Positions 14,276 through 22,897 of a stretch of 32,740 nt of DNA are shown here, one piece after another (position 1 is the first letter of the stretch; each line of letters starts with the position of its first letter). Source of the DNA: Deltaproteobacteria bacterium. Its GTDB lineage: Bacteria > Desulfobacterota_B > Binatia > UBA9968. A model generated the notes under the pieces. It saw only the letters and a list, made by a program, of their open reading frames with translations, was not told the origin of the DNA and did not search any database. The translations under genes and the position numbers were made by a program. The stretch spans positions 1 to 32,740 of the forward strand of contig JACPSF010000072.1 of NCBI GenBank assembly GCA_016193385.1, given 5' to 3'.

Positions 14276-16544
14276 CCAGCTTCCGCGCATAGACCTCTCT
14301 AGGTTTGGCCCCATCCGATGGCCCAACCACCCCATCCCTTTCCATCTGCTCAATCATCCGCGCAGCTCTATTATAGCCCACCCTAAGCCTTCGTTGAATC
14401 ATGGATATTGATGCCTGCTGCTCCTCCGCTACTATCGCCACGGCCTGGTCATACATTTCGTCGTAATCATCATCTCCGTTGGCAGCTTCGATCTCCTTTT
14501 TCGCGTCAAAGACCTCAGGCCGGTATCGGGGCTTTGCTTGCTGCCTAATGAACTCGACAACCTTACGGACCTCCTGATCCGACACATAGGCGCCGTGAAT
14601 CCGAGTGATCCGAGCGGTCCCGGGAGGCAAAAAGAGCATGTCGCCGTCTCCCAGCAGCCGCTCCGCGCCGATGGAATCCAGGATCGTGCGAGAGTCGACT
14701 CGCGAGGTAACTTGGAATGAGATCCGGGCTGGAAAATTGGCTTTGATCAGTCCGGTTATAATATCGACGGATGGACGCTGGGTTGCCAAAATCATGTGTA
14801 TCCCCGCTGCCCTGGCTTTCTGAGCCAGACGTGTAATGTATTCCTCGATATCTCTGCGAACAGACATCATCAGATCAGCCAACTCATCCACGATTATGAC
14901 GATACGAGCAAGGTGTTCATGCCGTAAAGGTTTTTGCCCCTCAAGGTTTCCACCTATCTCGCCGTTTTCTTCACCCTGGTCCTGTTCCTTCTGATCGATG
15001 ACACGCTTCTTCAATATTTGGTTATAGTGATCGATATTTCTTGCTCCTTTATCCCTCATGAGCCGATAACGGTGGTCCATTTCATCCATGGCCCAGAACA
15101 AGGCAGATGCAGCCTTTTTTGGATCGGTAACCACGGGAACCAACATATGGGGCAAATCTTCAAAGACGCTGAGTTCAAGCATCTTAGGATCAATCATGAT
15201 GAATTGCACGTCTTGCGGGGTCGATTTGTATAGAATGCTTAAAATCATCGCGTTGAGCGACACGGATTTTCCGGTTCCGGTGGCGCCGGCAATTAGAAGG
15301 TGGGGCATACGGGCTAGATCTGCCAAGTAGGGAAACCCAGATATAGCTTTTCCTAATGCCAGGGTGAGCTTCGACTCGGCATTTTGGTAATCATCGCTCC
15401 CAATGACCTGCTTAAGAAAAACTTTCTCGCGTCTGGGATTGGGTATTTCGATACCCACAACAGACTCTCCGGGGATCGGTGCCAGGATCCTCACATTTAG
15501 CGCGGGCAACGCCATTGCCAAATCATCTGCAAGGGCAACGATCCGTCTTACTTTAACCCCCGCAGCTGGCTCGAATTTAAACATCGTGATAACAGGTCCA
15601 GGGTGCACACTTTTCACCTGTCCCTCGACGCCCAACTCCTCCAGTTTCCTTTTCAGTCTCAGACCAATCGCGTCGAGAGTTTCTTTATCGATCTCCACAT
15701 GCCCACTATCCGGAAGATCTAACAGTGACGGGGAAGGAAGCATATAGCCTAGGCCAATTTCGGGAAGAGGAAATTCCTGTTGCACGGGCTGCGATTTTTT
15801 CTTTGGCTTCGGTGGAGGCTCGTCTTTGACCTCCTCTTTGAGAATAATCGGTGGCGGGACATATTCCTGCTGTTTTTTCTTTCTATTTTCCGTTTTTCTT
15901 TTTTCCCTCCATTCTTCTAGTTGCTTCATCATCGTTCTGAGAGAGGCTGTGACCCATTTTCGGCTTTTTCCGATTTTCGGTCGTATCCATTCCCATGAAG
16001 CAACAAGGGAGATACGGAACGTGAACATTAACGTGAGGAGCAGCACGGAGAACCCAATGGCGTAGGTACCTACATCACCGATAAAATGAATAAGTTTATC
16101 CCTAAGAAGTTCCCCAGCCGCCCCCCCCTTTCTTACTGCCTCGACTGATTTAATAATCAGACTGAAAAGCGTGGCCGAGCTTGTAGTAAGAAGAATAAAT
16201 TGGATCAGTGCGGATCCCAGTGCTTTTGTAAGTCGTAAACCCTTATAAAATGTCCCGCGGAACAGATAGTAGGAGACTACGCACAGATAAAGTGGAATGA
16301 GATAGGCGGAGAGCCCGAGTCCTTGGAGTAAGAGATCTGCGATGTAAGACCCTATGACCCCACCCCAGTTGTACGGGGGATTCGCGTTTCCCGAGGGAGT
16401 ATTAAATGATTTATCGTTCGGATTGTAGGAGAAAAGGCTTAACGTGATAAGGAGGGCAAAAACAAACGTCACCACTCCCCATATTTCACGAGTCAGTCGA
16501 GAGCCCCTTTCCATACTTCGGCCCACTCCAATCTCAGCTTTCAC
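14268..16544 (-). CDS. ftsK: DNA translocase FtsK
   Basis: A 758-residue FtsK/SpoIIIE-type motor that pumps DNA at the division septum. The N-terminus has about four membrane segments (22-40, 80-96, 108-132, 158-180). A short, Lys/Pro-rich linker (about 190-265) precedes the motor: the alpha region from about 285, Walker A GATGTGKS (420-427), Walker B IVIIVDELAD (548-557), and LATQRPSVDIITGLIKANFP. The gamma DNA-binding winged helix is at 696-757 (VAEEQQASISMIQRRLRVGYNRAA). An insertion rich in Gln/Glu (513-540) sits between the Walker motifs. The start is GTG 16544 overlapping the rnj stop as GTGA; ATG 16514 is an alternative. By eye its base composition is more AT-rich than its neighbours in the central part. 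Confidence 0.96.
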   Translation of the reverse strand: MKAEIGVGRSMERGSRLTREIWGVVTFVFALLITLSLFSYNPNDKSFNTPSGNANPPYNWGGVIGSYIADLLLQGLGLSAYLIPLYLCVVSYYLFRGTFYKGLRLTKALGSALIQFILLTTSSATLFSLIIKSVEAVRKGGAAGELLRDKLIHFIGDVGTYAIGFSVLLLTLMFTFRISLVASWEWIRPKIGKSRKWVTASLRTMMKQLEEWREKRKTENRKKKQQEYVPPPIILKEEVKDEPPPKPKKKSQPVQQEFPLPEIGLGYMLPSPSLLDLPDSGHVEIDKETLDAIGLRLKRKLEELGVEGQVKSVHPGPVITMFKFEPAAGVKVRRIVALADDLAMALPALNVRILAPIPGESVVGIEIPNPRREKVFLKQVIGSDDYQNAESKLTLALGKAISGFPYLADLARMPHLLIAGATGTGKSVSLNAMILSILYKSTPQDVQFIMIDPKMLELSVFEDLPHMLVPVVTDPKKAASALFWAMDEMDHRYRLMRDKGARNIDHYNQILKKRVIDQKEQDQGEENGEIGGNLEGQKPLRHEHLARIVIIVDELADLMMSVRRDIEEYITRLAQKARAAGIHMILATQRPSVDIITGLIKANFPARISFQVTSRVDSRTILDSIGAERLLGDGDMLFLPPGTARITRIHGAYVSDQEVRKVVEFIRQQAKPRYRPEVFDAKKEIEAANGDDDYDEMYDQAVAIVAEEQQASISMIQRRLRVGYNRAARMIEQMERDGVVGPSDGAKPREVYARKLDG

Positions 16545-18196
16545 GTCTCCATGATGAAGGGGAGGACGACCGGCCGCCGCTCCAGTTTTTTGTTAAAGTA
16601 CCTGCGCAACGCTTTGCGCACCTCCTCCTTAAGTTCGGCGGGATCGGTCCGGGTCTCCCGATTGATCCCCCGTAATGTCTCCAAGACGACCTTCTTCGCC
16701 TGCTCCATGACCTCTTCGCTCTCCTCGGCGCGCATGAAGCCCCGTGAGATAAGATCCGGTCCGGCCACGAGCTCTCCGGTCTGCTGGTGAATGGCCATAA
16801 CGGCCAGGACCATGCCGTCCTCAGATAGATGACGCCGGTCGCGGATCACGACGTCCTCGACATCTCCGACGCCTTTTCCGTCCACGAAAACTCTCCCTAC
16901 CGAAACCGATTCAACTTTCCTGGCTTGCCCACTCCTGAACTCCAGGACGTCGCCGTCCTCCATAAGGAAGCAATTCTCCGCGGGCACGCCTACGCTTTGG
17001 GCTAATTGAACATGGCGCACCAGGTGACGGTATTCTCCGTGGATCGGGATGAAATATCGGGGCCGAGTTAACTGGAGCATCGTCTTGAGTTCCTCCTGGC
17101 TTGCGTGGCCTGAGACGTGGATCTCCGAGACCTTTTCATAATGGACCTTGGCGCCGCGGCGGTAAAGATGATTGATCAAGTTGGTGATCGTCTTCTCGTT
17201 TCCGGGAATAAATTTTGCCGATAGAACCACCGTGTCTCCCGGCTGAATCCGGATCGATCGGTGATCGTCTAAGGCGATCCGGTGCAGGACCGAAAGCGGC
17301 TCGCCTTGGCTTCCGGTGGTGAGAAAAGTGAGCCGGTCGGAAGGGAAATCCTGCCAGCGGTCACTCTCGGTCATGAGCCCTTCTGGAAGGCGGAGATAGC
17401 CGAGATCCGAAGCGATCTGCGCGTTGTTGATCATGCTGCGCCCGCACAGAACGACGCGGCGGCCGAAAGATTCCGAGAGCTCGGTGACCTGCTGAATGCG
17501 GGGGATGTTGGAGGAGAAGGTGGCGACAAAGATTCTGCCGCGACTTGCCTGGAAGATCTCTTCCAGGTACTGTCCGACGACCCGCTCCGAGGGGGTATAT
17601 CCTTCCCGCTCCACGTTGGTCGAATCGGAAAGCAAGAGCAGAACGCCTTTCTCTCCGTAGGAGGCGAACCTCTGAAAGTCGAAGAACTCGCCGTTCACGG
17701 GGGTGTGGTCGATCTTGAAGTCCCCGGTATGGAGTACCGTCCCCAACGGGCTCTCGATCGCGAGGGCCAGACAATCCATGAGACTATGAGTCACACGGAT
17801 CCCCTCAATCTTAAATGGCCCCAACTCCCACGGCCGGGCCGCCGTGATTTCTCTTAGGTCAGCGGACCTTTCCAGGCCGTGCTCGCGCAGCTTGTAGCGG
17901 AGCAGCCCGAGGGTGAGGCGGGTGCCGAAGACGGGCACGGGAAGCTGCTTTAGTATGTAGGGGAGGGCTCCGATGTGATCCTCGTGGGCGTGGGTCAAAA
18001 CAATGCCGTGGAGGTTTTTGTTTTTTTCTAGGAGGTAGCTCACGTCGGGGATGACCAAATCGATCCCCAAAAGGTCTGGTCCGGGAAACATCAGGCCACA
18101 ATCGACGGCGATAGCTGAGTCTCCCTGCTCCAGGAGCATCATGTTCAATCCGAACTCTCCTAGCCCACCCAGAGGGATCGCTCGTAGCGGTTCCAT
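16541..18196 (-). CDS. rnj: Ribonuclease J
   Basis: A 551-residue metallo-beta-lactamase/beta-CASP RNase with 5'-3' exonuclease and endonuclease activity in mRNA decay and rRNA maturation. It opens with IPLGGLGEFGLNMM, and the zinc motif is LTHAHEDHIGALPY (H69, H71, D73, H74). Further markers are GDFKIDHTPV, LLLSDSTNVEREG, and HVSGHASQEEL with FIPIHGEYRHL near the C-terminal third. Length fits RNase J. I chose ATG 18196; a GTG at 18211 is in frame and overlaps the plsC stop as GTGA, so five more residues are possible. It is the second gene of the plsC operon. Confidence 0.96.
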   Translation of the reverse strand: MEPLRAIPLGGLGEFGLNMMLLEQGDSAIAVDCGLMFPGPDLLGIDLVIPDVSYLLEKNKNLHGIVLTHAHEDHIGALPYILKQLPVPVFGTRLTLGLLRYKLREHGLERSADLREITAARPWELGPFKIEGIRVTHSLMDCLALAIESPLGTVLHTGDFKIDHTPVNGEFFDFQRFASYGEKGVLLLLSDSTNVEREGYTPSERVVGQYLEEIFQASRGRIFVATFSSNIPRIQQVTELSESFGRRVVLCGRSMINNAQIASDLGYLRLPEGLMTESDRWQDFPSDRLTFLTTGSQGEPLSVLHRIALDDHRSIRIQPGDTVVLSAKFIPGNEKTITNLINHLYRRGAKVHYEKVSEIHVSGHASQEELKTMLQLTRPRYFIPIHGEYRHLVRHVQLAQSVGVPAENCFLMEDGDVLEFRSGQARKVESVSVGRVFVDGKGVGDVEDVVIRDRRHLSEDGMVLAVMAIHQQTGELVAGPDLISRGFMRAEESEEVMEQAKKVVLETLRGINRETRTDPAELKEEVRKALRRYFNKKLERRPVVLPFIMET

Positions 18197-18207
18197 AAGA
18201 TGATTTT

Positions 18208-18981
18208 TCACCTCTTTTCCAAGCCCTCGCCGCTCGGTCGTGCCGGCGGGGGCTTGGGAGCCTTTGGCGAAGCTCCGCCGTTTTGTCGCGCGTGAGTCTC
18301 GATTACTTCCCGCACGTGACTGACAAGCCTTCCGAGCGTTCCAGCATGGGGCTGGTCCAAGGGAATAGGCTGGCTCACGATGACCACAATTTCTCCGGCT
18401 CTGACGCGCCAATCCCCCTTGGGCAGAACGGACCGGCTTCCCTTGATGGTTACCGGAACGATCGGGGTGCGGGTTTTTAGTGCAAGCACAAAGCCGCCTC
18501 TTTTGAAGGGCAAGAGTTCTCCCCCTGAGCTGCGCGTTCCTTCAGGGAAAAAAACCACCGAGAGCCCTCTTTTGAGAATCTCGCGTGCCTGCCTCAAACT
18601 GGCGATTGCCTTAGCCCGATCTGATCGATCTACAATGATGTGTCGCGACGCCCGCAGGGCCCACCCGAACAGGGGAATTCGCAGAAGTTCCTTCTTGGCT
18701 ACCCACCGTAGCTGGAATTGCGCCAGGCTCTGCACTAGGACAGGCATGTCAATGTTACTTTGATGGTTCGCGATAAAAACGTATTGGCGCTTGGGATCGA
18801 GAAGTTCCAGCCCTTGAATTCTGAGTCGAACACCGCCGATCTTTAAAATCGCCCACGTCCAAAATCGGGAAAATCGGTAAGCGAGCCTTCCATCACGATC
18901 AAACGGAGCGAGGGATAGAACCAGAATTCCGGTTACGAGGGTTATGAGAACAATGAGGAGCGCCTTAATGGCGAAGAGCAT
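18208..18981 (-). CDS. plsC: 1-acyl-sn-glycerol-3-phosphate acyltransferase (PlsC)
   Basis: A 257-residue membrane acyltransferase that adds the second acyl chain to lysophosphatidic acid, giving phosphatidic acid. The catalytic HX4D box is NHQSNID (H73, D78) and the glycerophosphate-binding motif is FPEGTRS (145-151); PFKRGGF and PVTIKGS are also typical. A hydrophobic N-terminal helix (4-25) anchors it to the inner membrane. The C-terminal 30 residues are Ala/Pro/Lys-rich and unconserved. It is the first gene of the minus-strand operon and is divergent from ssb. Confidence 0.93.
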   Translation of the reverse strand: MLFAIKALLIVLITLVTGILVLSLAPFDRDGRLAYRFSRFWTWAILKIGGVRLRIQGLELLDPKRQYVFIANHQSNIDMPVLVQSLAQFQLRWVAKKELLRIPLFGWALRASRHIIVDRSDRAKAIASLRQAREILKRGLSVVFFPEGTRSSGGELLPFKRGGFVLALKTRTPIVPVTIKGSRSVLPKGDWRVRAGEIVVIVSQPIPLDQPHAGTLGRLVSHVREVIETHARQNGGASPKAPKPPPARPSGEGLEKR

Positions 18982-19116
18982 TAAAATAAAACCGCTTTTT
19001 AGAGCTGCTAGTAAGTTAAAAATACAAGTAAAATTACTTCATGGTAGTCCACTAAAGAGAAAAAAGCAATAAAGCTTCGGACATCGCATAAGGTTTTAAG
19101 CCAGGCTAAAATTTTA

Positions 19117-19145
19117 TTGACACTCAACATTGCTGGCGATAAGCT
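19117..19145 (+). promoter_or_regulatory. Candidate ssb promoter
   Basis: TTGACA (19117-19122), a 17-base spacer, then TAAGCT (19140-19145), which matches TATAAT at only its first two and last positions. Initiation would be near 19152, leaving a leader of about 46 bases that includes a GAGG ribosome site. The rest of the 216 bp plsC-ssb gap is AT-rich without a gene. Confidence 0.35.
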
Positions 19146-19197
19146 GGAGGGCACGGCTCGCCCACGATATTGGGTCGCTTGAGTGAGGTAATCCTTA

Positions 19198-19623
19198 ATG
19201 TCAGTGAACAAGGTGATTCTGATCGGCAATCTGGGCAAAGATCCTGAAGTGCGCTTTACCACGAATGGTCGTGCTGTGGCACGTTTTCCCATCGCCACCT
19301 CTGAGGTGTGGAATGACGCCAACGGTAATCGCCAGGAAAGAACCGAGTGGCACAACATTATCGTCTGGGGCAAGCAAGGGGAGACCTGCGCCCAGTATTT
19401 GGCCAAGGGTAGACAGGTCTTTATCGAGGGCAGCATTCGCAGTCGCTCCTACGACGACAAGTCCGGGAACAAGCGCTATGTGACCGAGATCGTAGCCCAG
19501 AGAGTCAGGTTTCTTGGTGGTGGTGGTGGAACCCGCGTGGCACCGGAAGCGGAGGGAGAGGCCTCCAGCGAGTCCTCGGCCTCCGGCGAACCCCCGTCCT
19601 TGGACGATGACATCCCGTTCTGA
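19198..19623 (+). CDS. ssb: Single-stranded DNA-binding protein
   Basis: A 141-residue SSB. The OB-fold domain (1-108) begins [20 protein letters not shown] and contains [12 protein letters not shown] and [16 protein letters not shown] short Gly/Ser/Glu tail ends in DDDIPF, the acidic tip that recruits replication and repair proteins. It coats single-stranded DNA in replication, recombination and repair as a tetramer. It stands alone here, transcribed away from plsC. GAGG lies about ten bases before the ATG. Confidence 0.97.
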   Translation: MSVNKVILIGNLGKDPEVRFTTNGRAVARFPIATSEVWNDANGNRQERTEWHNIIVWGKQGETCAQYLAKGRQVFIEGSIRSRSYDDKSGNKRYVTEIVAQRVRFLGGGGGTRVAPEAEGEASSESSASGEPPSLDDDIPF

Positions 19624-19631
19624 AAGATGCT

Positions 19632-19681
19632 GACCCGTTCGACTTCGCTCAGGTTCATGGTGAGGGCAATCGAACCATGAG
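19632..19681. repeat. Dispersed palindromic repeat downstream of ssb
   Basis: Two nested inverted pairs are visible: GTTCGA (19637-19642) with TCGAAC (19670-19675), and TCATGGT (19655-19661) with ACCATGA (19674-19680). The GTTCGACTTCGCTCAGG-type sequence resembles the short palindromic repeats common between genes in many soil and groundwater bacteria. It may act as a processing or termination structure for ssb mRNA. Confidence 0.4.
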
Positions 19682-19706
19682 CTTTCCCGCCTTTTAAACC
19701 CCGGTC

Positions 19707-20684
19707 TTAGACCACACAGTTTCTTTCCGCGCCGAAGATGAAGGCCCGGACGTTTTCCGCCACTTCGTCGAGGAGTCTTTGGCGCGCCTCGCGGGCGGTC
19801 CAGGCACAGTGCGGGGTGACAACCAAATTCTCCAGCTCCGCGCCGGCTACGATCACTGGATGGTCGGTGGGGGGAGGCTCCCGGGACAGCACATCCAGGG
19901 CAGCGCCGGCCAAGCGTCCTTGCTTCAGCGCCTCGATCAAGGCTGTCTCGTGGACGAGGCCGCCACGCGCGGTGTTGACGAGAAATGCGGTTGGTTTCAT
20001 GAGCGACAGGGCGCGGCTGTCGATGAGATTCTGGGTCTCAGGCGTCAGCGGGCAGTGGAGCGTGACGACGTCGGCGCGCTTTAACAGATCGGAAAAATCC
20101 GTGCGGCCCGGCGGGATAGGTGCGGGAGTGTTCGGGCGCGCGGAAACTAAAACTTCCATGCCAAAACTTCGCGCCATACCGGCCACGGCCTGACCGATGC
20201 TGCCGAGGCCGATGATCCCCAGGGACTTGCCGCAAAGCTCCATGACGGGATAGTCGAGCAGGGTGAACATCGGGCTCCTTTGCCATGCCCCGGCGCGCAC
20301 TCGCTGTTGATATCGGCCGGCGTGGGTGGCGAGTTCAAGGATGAGGGCCAGGGTGAACTGGGCAACCGATTGGGTGGCGTAGCGGGGGACGTTGCACACC
20401 CGTATGCCATGCGCCCGGGCCGCTTCGAGGTCAACATTGTCCGTGCCGGTTGCAGCTACGGCGATGAGTTTAAGCTCTCCGGCCTCGGGGGAAGCGAGAA
20501 TGTTGCGGTCGAGGGTGACTTTGTTGACCACCACCGCATCGCGCCCCGCGAGGCGGTCGAGCACTTCATCGGGGCTCGATGACGGGTGAAGGGTGCAGTC
20601 CCAGTGCGCCGAGAAACGTTCGAGTGAGACATCGCCAAACGTCGCCGCGTCCAGAAAGACGAGGCGAAACCCTGCTGGGCTCAT
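19707..20684 (-). CDS. D-2-hydroxyacid dehydrogenase, glycerate dehydrogenase-like
   Basis: A 325-residue NAD(P)-dependent dehydrogenase. The Rossmann motif is GLGSIG (159-164). The active-site residues are R240 (VNTARGG), E269 (SREPP) and H292 (TPHCAW). Substrate-loop text TGTDNVDL and QSVAQFTLALILELA is typical. The C-terminus TPHCAWTAREARQRL...ENVRAF resembles hydroxypyruvate reductase/glycerate dehydrogenase (HprA), so reversible reduction of hydroxypyruvate or glyoxylate is likely, but the family is broad. Its ATG overlaps the mazG stop as ATGA, so the two are cotranslated. No other serine-pathway gene is close by. Confidence 0.88.
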   Translation of the reverse strand: MSPAGFRLVFLDAATFGDVSLERFSAHWDCTLHPSSSPDEVLDRLAGRDAVVVNKVTLDRNILASPEAGELKLIAVAATGTDNVDLEAARAHGIRVCNVPRYATQSVAQFTLALILELATHAGRYQQRVRAGAWQRSPMFTLLDYPVMELCGKSLGIIGLGSIGQAVAGMARSFGMEVLVSARPNTPAPIPPGRTDFSDLLKRADVVTLHCPLTPETQNLIDSRALSLMKPTAFLVNTARGGLVHETALIEALKQGRLAGAALDVLSREPPPTDHPVIVAGAELENLVVTPHCAWTAREARQRLLDEVAENVRAFIFGAERNCVV

Positions 20685-21559
20685 CCGTGTTGCGTTTCCT
20701 GGCGCTCCAGGCTTTTGGCCTCCTCCCAGAGAGCGTCCATCTCTTTTAGCGAAGCTTCCTTGGGAGATCTGCCTTGCTCTCTCAGTCTGGTTTCGATGTG
20801 CGCAAAGCGCCGAAGGAATCGATCTATGGCCTGAACCAATCTGTCTTCGGCCTGCAGGTCGAGAAAACGGGCGAGGTTGACCAGAGAGAAAAACAGATCT
20901 CCTATTTCTTCTCCCAGACGGTTCTTATCTCCGGACGATGCGGCCGACTTGAGTTCGTGCAACTCCTCCTCAACCTTATCCCACACGTCTTCCACGTGGG
21001 CCCAATCGAAACCTACATACGAGGCCCTTTCGGTGATCCTCTGCGCGCGGGCGAGCGCGGGCATTGCCCGGGGAAGGTCCCCGAGCAAGGAGGCGGACCC
21101 TGACGCTTTCCTTTCTTCCGCTTTGATGCTGGCTCGCTGGCGCAGAACGGCATCGGCGTCCGCCAGACTGCGGTCGGTGAAGACATGAGGGTGGCGCCGG
21201 ATTAGCTTATCCTTGAGGCCCGAGACGACGTCGCCGAGCGTGAAGCGCCCTTGCTCAGCGGCGATTTGGCAGTGAAACACGACTTGGAGCAGAAGGTCTC
21301 CCAGCTCCTCCTCCAGCTCTTGGACATCTCCTCTTTCGATCGCCTCAAGGAGCTCATAGGTCTCTTCCAAAAGGGCCGGTTTCAAGGAGACATGGGTCTG
21401 TTCCCGGTCCCATGGACACCCATGTTCGCCTCGAAGCCGCGCCACGATTGCCATCACCTCGCCGAGGCCTTTTTTGGTGTCGGGCCGCCCCCCCACCTGT
21501 GCCGCGGGTCTTTTGGACCCTACCTGTTTTCCTTTCCTGTGGCTCGGACCTCGAGTCAT
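20681..21559 (-). CDS. mazG: Nucleoside triphosphate pyrophosphohydrolase MazG
   Basis: A 292-residue MazG with two repeats of the all-alpha fold. The first contains CPWDREQTH and the metal-binding EETYELLEAI and LEEELGDLLLQVVFH (E65, E66, E84, E85, D88). The second contains GFDW, KVEEELHEL and EEIGDLFFSLVNLAR. MazG hydrolyses NTPs to NMP and pyrophosphate, removing non-canonical nucleotides and, in some bacteria, lowering ppGpp. The N-terminal 30 residues before GLGEVMAIVARLRG are basic and unconserved. No clear ribosome site marks ATG 21559, so the true start may lie further in. Confidence 0.93.
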   Translation of the reverse strand: MTRGPSHRKGKQVGSKRPAAQVGGRPDTKKGLGEVMAIVARLRGEHGCPWDREQTHVSLKPALLEETYELLEAIERGDVQELEEELGDLLLQVVFHCQIAAEQGRFTLGDVVSGLKDKLIRRHPHVFTDRSLADADAVLRQRASIKAEERKASGSASLLGDLPRAMPALARAQRITERASYVGFDWAHVEDVWDKVEEELHELKSAASSGDKNRLGEEIGDLFFSLVNLARFLDLQAEDRLVQAIDRFLRRFAHIETRLREQGRSPKEASLKEMDALWEEAKSLERQETQHG

Positions 21560-21672
21560 GGGATTAAAATTGAAGGGACCTGGCCGGACGGAAAAGCATG
21601 TTATTGTTGGCCGATCTCGGAATTCGGGCCGGATAAAAGAGAGGACCGACCGCATTTGCACCCGGTTCTACT

Positions 21673-22821
21673 TCAATTCAAATGGGTGCTTCGAGGATTT
21701 ACCTGGACCTTGTCAACATTTTGAATGCCGACGCGGTGGAGCTTCTCCATTTGGACTTCGGCCTCGTCCAGAGAGTAGCTGCCCGTCAATCTGACCTGAT
21801 ACATATTCCACCCATCTCCGAGATCTTTCATGACCACCACCGAAGGGAATCCTAGGTCCGCAAGGATCTCGCGTATCCCGTCGGCCTCTTCTCTTTTTAG
21901 AAAAGTGCCCAGTCTGAGCGCGAAGCGAGAGGAGGAAGGCACCGGCTGAGTCTCTGCCCGGCGCACGCCCGTGAGAAAATCCTGCCACTCCGGCTTGTGG
22001 TAGAGATAGAAACCGGCTGATAAAAGGAAGAGGAAAAGCAGCGCGGTGAGTCGAGGAGCGAAAACCAGGGGCCTTTTCTCCTCGATCCAGTCGCCGCGCG
22101 CCGCGTCGATCTTCTCTTCTGCCCGTTTGACGATTCTCGCTCCGATTTTTTTCTTTTTGCGTTCCAGGGCCTCGTCCACAGCAAGGTTAGCGAGGCGATT
22201 GATGAGGCGGGGAACCCCGTGGGTTTTTTTGTGGAAATAGCTGGCGGAGCGCCGGGTAAAACGCAGATCGTCGTCCAATCCGGCCACGGAAAGTCGGTGG
22301 TTCAGGTAGGGTAGGATCTCTTTTTTGTTCAGCGCCCCGATCTTAAGCTTCGCCCCGATTCTTTGTTCCAGTTGGATGAAATGCTTTCGGCTGAGCGTTT
22401 CCGCCAGCTCAGGTTGCCCCACGAGGATGATCTGCAGGAGCTTGCCACCGTTTTTCTCGAGGTTGGTGAGAAACTTTACGTGATCCAGACACGGGGTATC
22501 CAGGTGCTGGGCTTCATCGAAGATCGCTACGGGTATTTTCGCGTCTCCGTCCACCTCGGCTAAGGCTTCGTCCAGCGTCCGGGTCATCTCGTCAGGGGTT
22601 TTGGGAGGGGTGTTGACCACCACGACGTTGTAATCGTCGCTAAGCTCGTCCAGCAAGCGCCTGCAGATAACAGTCTTTCCGGTGCCCGGATCGCCCGTTA
22701 AGCAGATAAGCCCGTCGCGGCGGTCGATCGCCGAAAGGATTTCTTCGTAGACCCGGCTATGCCCCTCGCTGAGGTAGAGGAAATCCAGATCGACGGTGAG
22801 GCTAAAGGGTTTTTTCTTCAT
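21673..22821 (-). CDS. ExeA/GspA-like AAA ATPase with membrane anchor and SPOR-like domain
   Basis: A 382-residue protein. The N-terminal half is an ExeA-type P-loop ATPase: KKPFSLTVDLDFLYLSEGH, Walker A GDPGTGKT (43-50), Walker B VAIFDEAQ (98-105), the sensor-like ILVGQPEL, and GVPRLINRLANLAVDEAL. One transmembrane segment follows (257-274), and the last 75 residues (298-374) have the pattern of a SPOR domain (FALRLGTF, YQVRLTGSYSLDEAEVQMEK) that would lie in the periplasm and bind denuded peptidoglycan. GspA/ExeA helps secretin assembly through the cell wall. ATG 22821 starts just at the domain and has AAGG close by; ATGs at 22857 and 22869 are alternatives. It follows the coiled-coil gene on the same strand. 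Confidence 0.85.
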   Translation of the reverse strand: MKKKPFSLTVDLDFLYLSEGHSRVYEEILSAIDRRDGLICLTGDPGTGKTVICRRLLDELSDDYNVVVVNTPPKTPDEMTRTLDEALAEVDGDAKIPVAIFDEAQHLDTPCLDHVKFLTNLEKNGGKLLQIILVGQPELAETLSRKHFIQLEQRIGAKLKIGALNKKEILPYLNHRLSVAGLDDDLRFTRRSASYFHKKTHGVPRLINRLANLAVDEALERKKKKIGARIVKRAEEKIDAARGDWIEEKRPLVFAPRLTALLFLFLLSAGFYLYHKPEWQDFLTGVRRAETQPVPSSSRFALRLGTFLKREEADGIREILADLGFPSVVVMKDLGDGWNMYQVRLTGSYSLDEAEVQMEKLHRVGIQNVDKVQVNPRSTHLN

Positions 22822-22897
22822 GGTCCTTCTCTTGACGTTGAGCGCGTCCTTAAGCATTCCTCTAATCATTGAGAACGGTGAGAGCAGGGAAAAGCCG

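Noticed and set aside
14081..14353. Separate small exported protein
   Set aside because: It is the N-terminal frame of the broken lolA, starting inside the ftsK end at ATG 14275.
17282..17857. 191-codon plus-strand frame
   Set aside because: Antisense to rnj, which is unmistakable.
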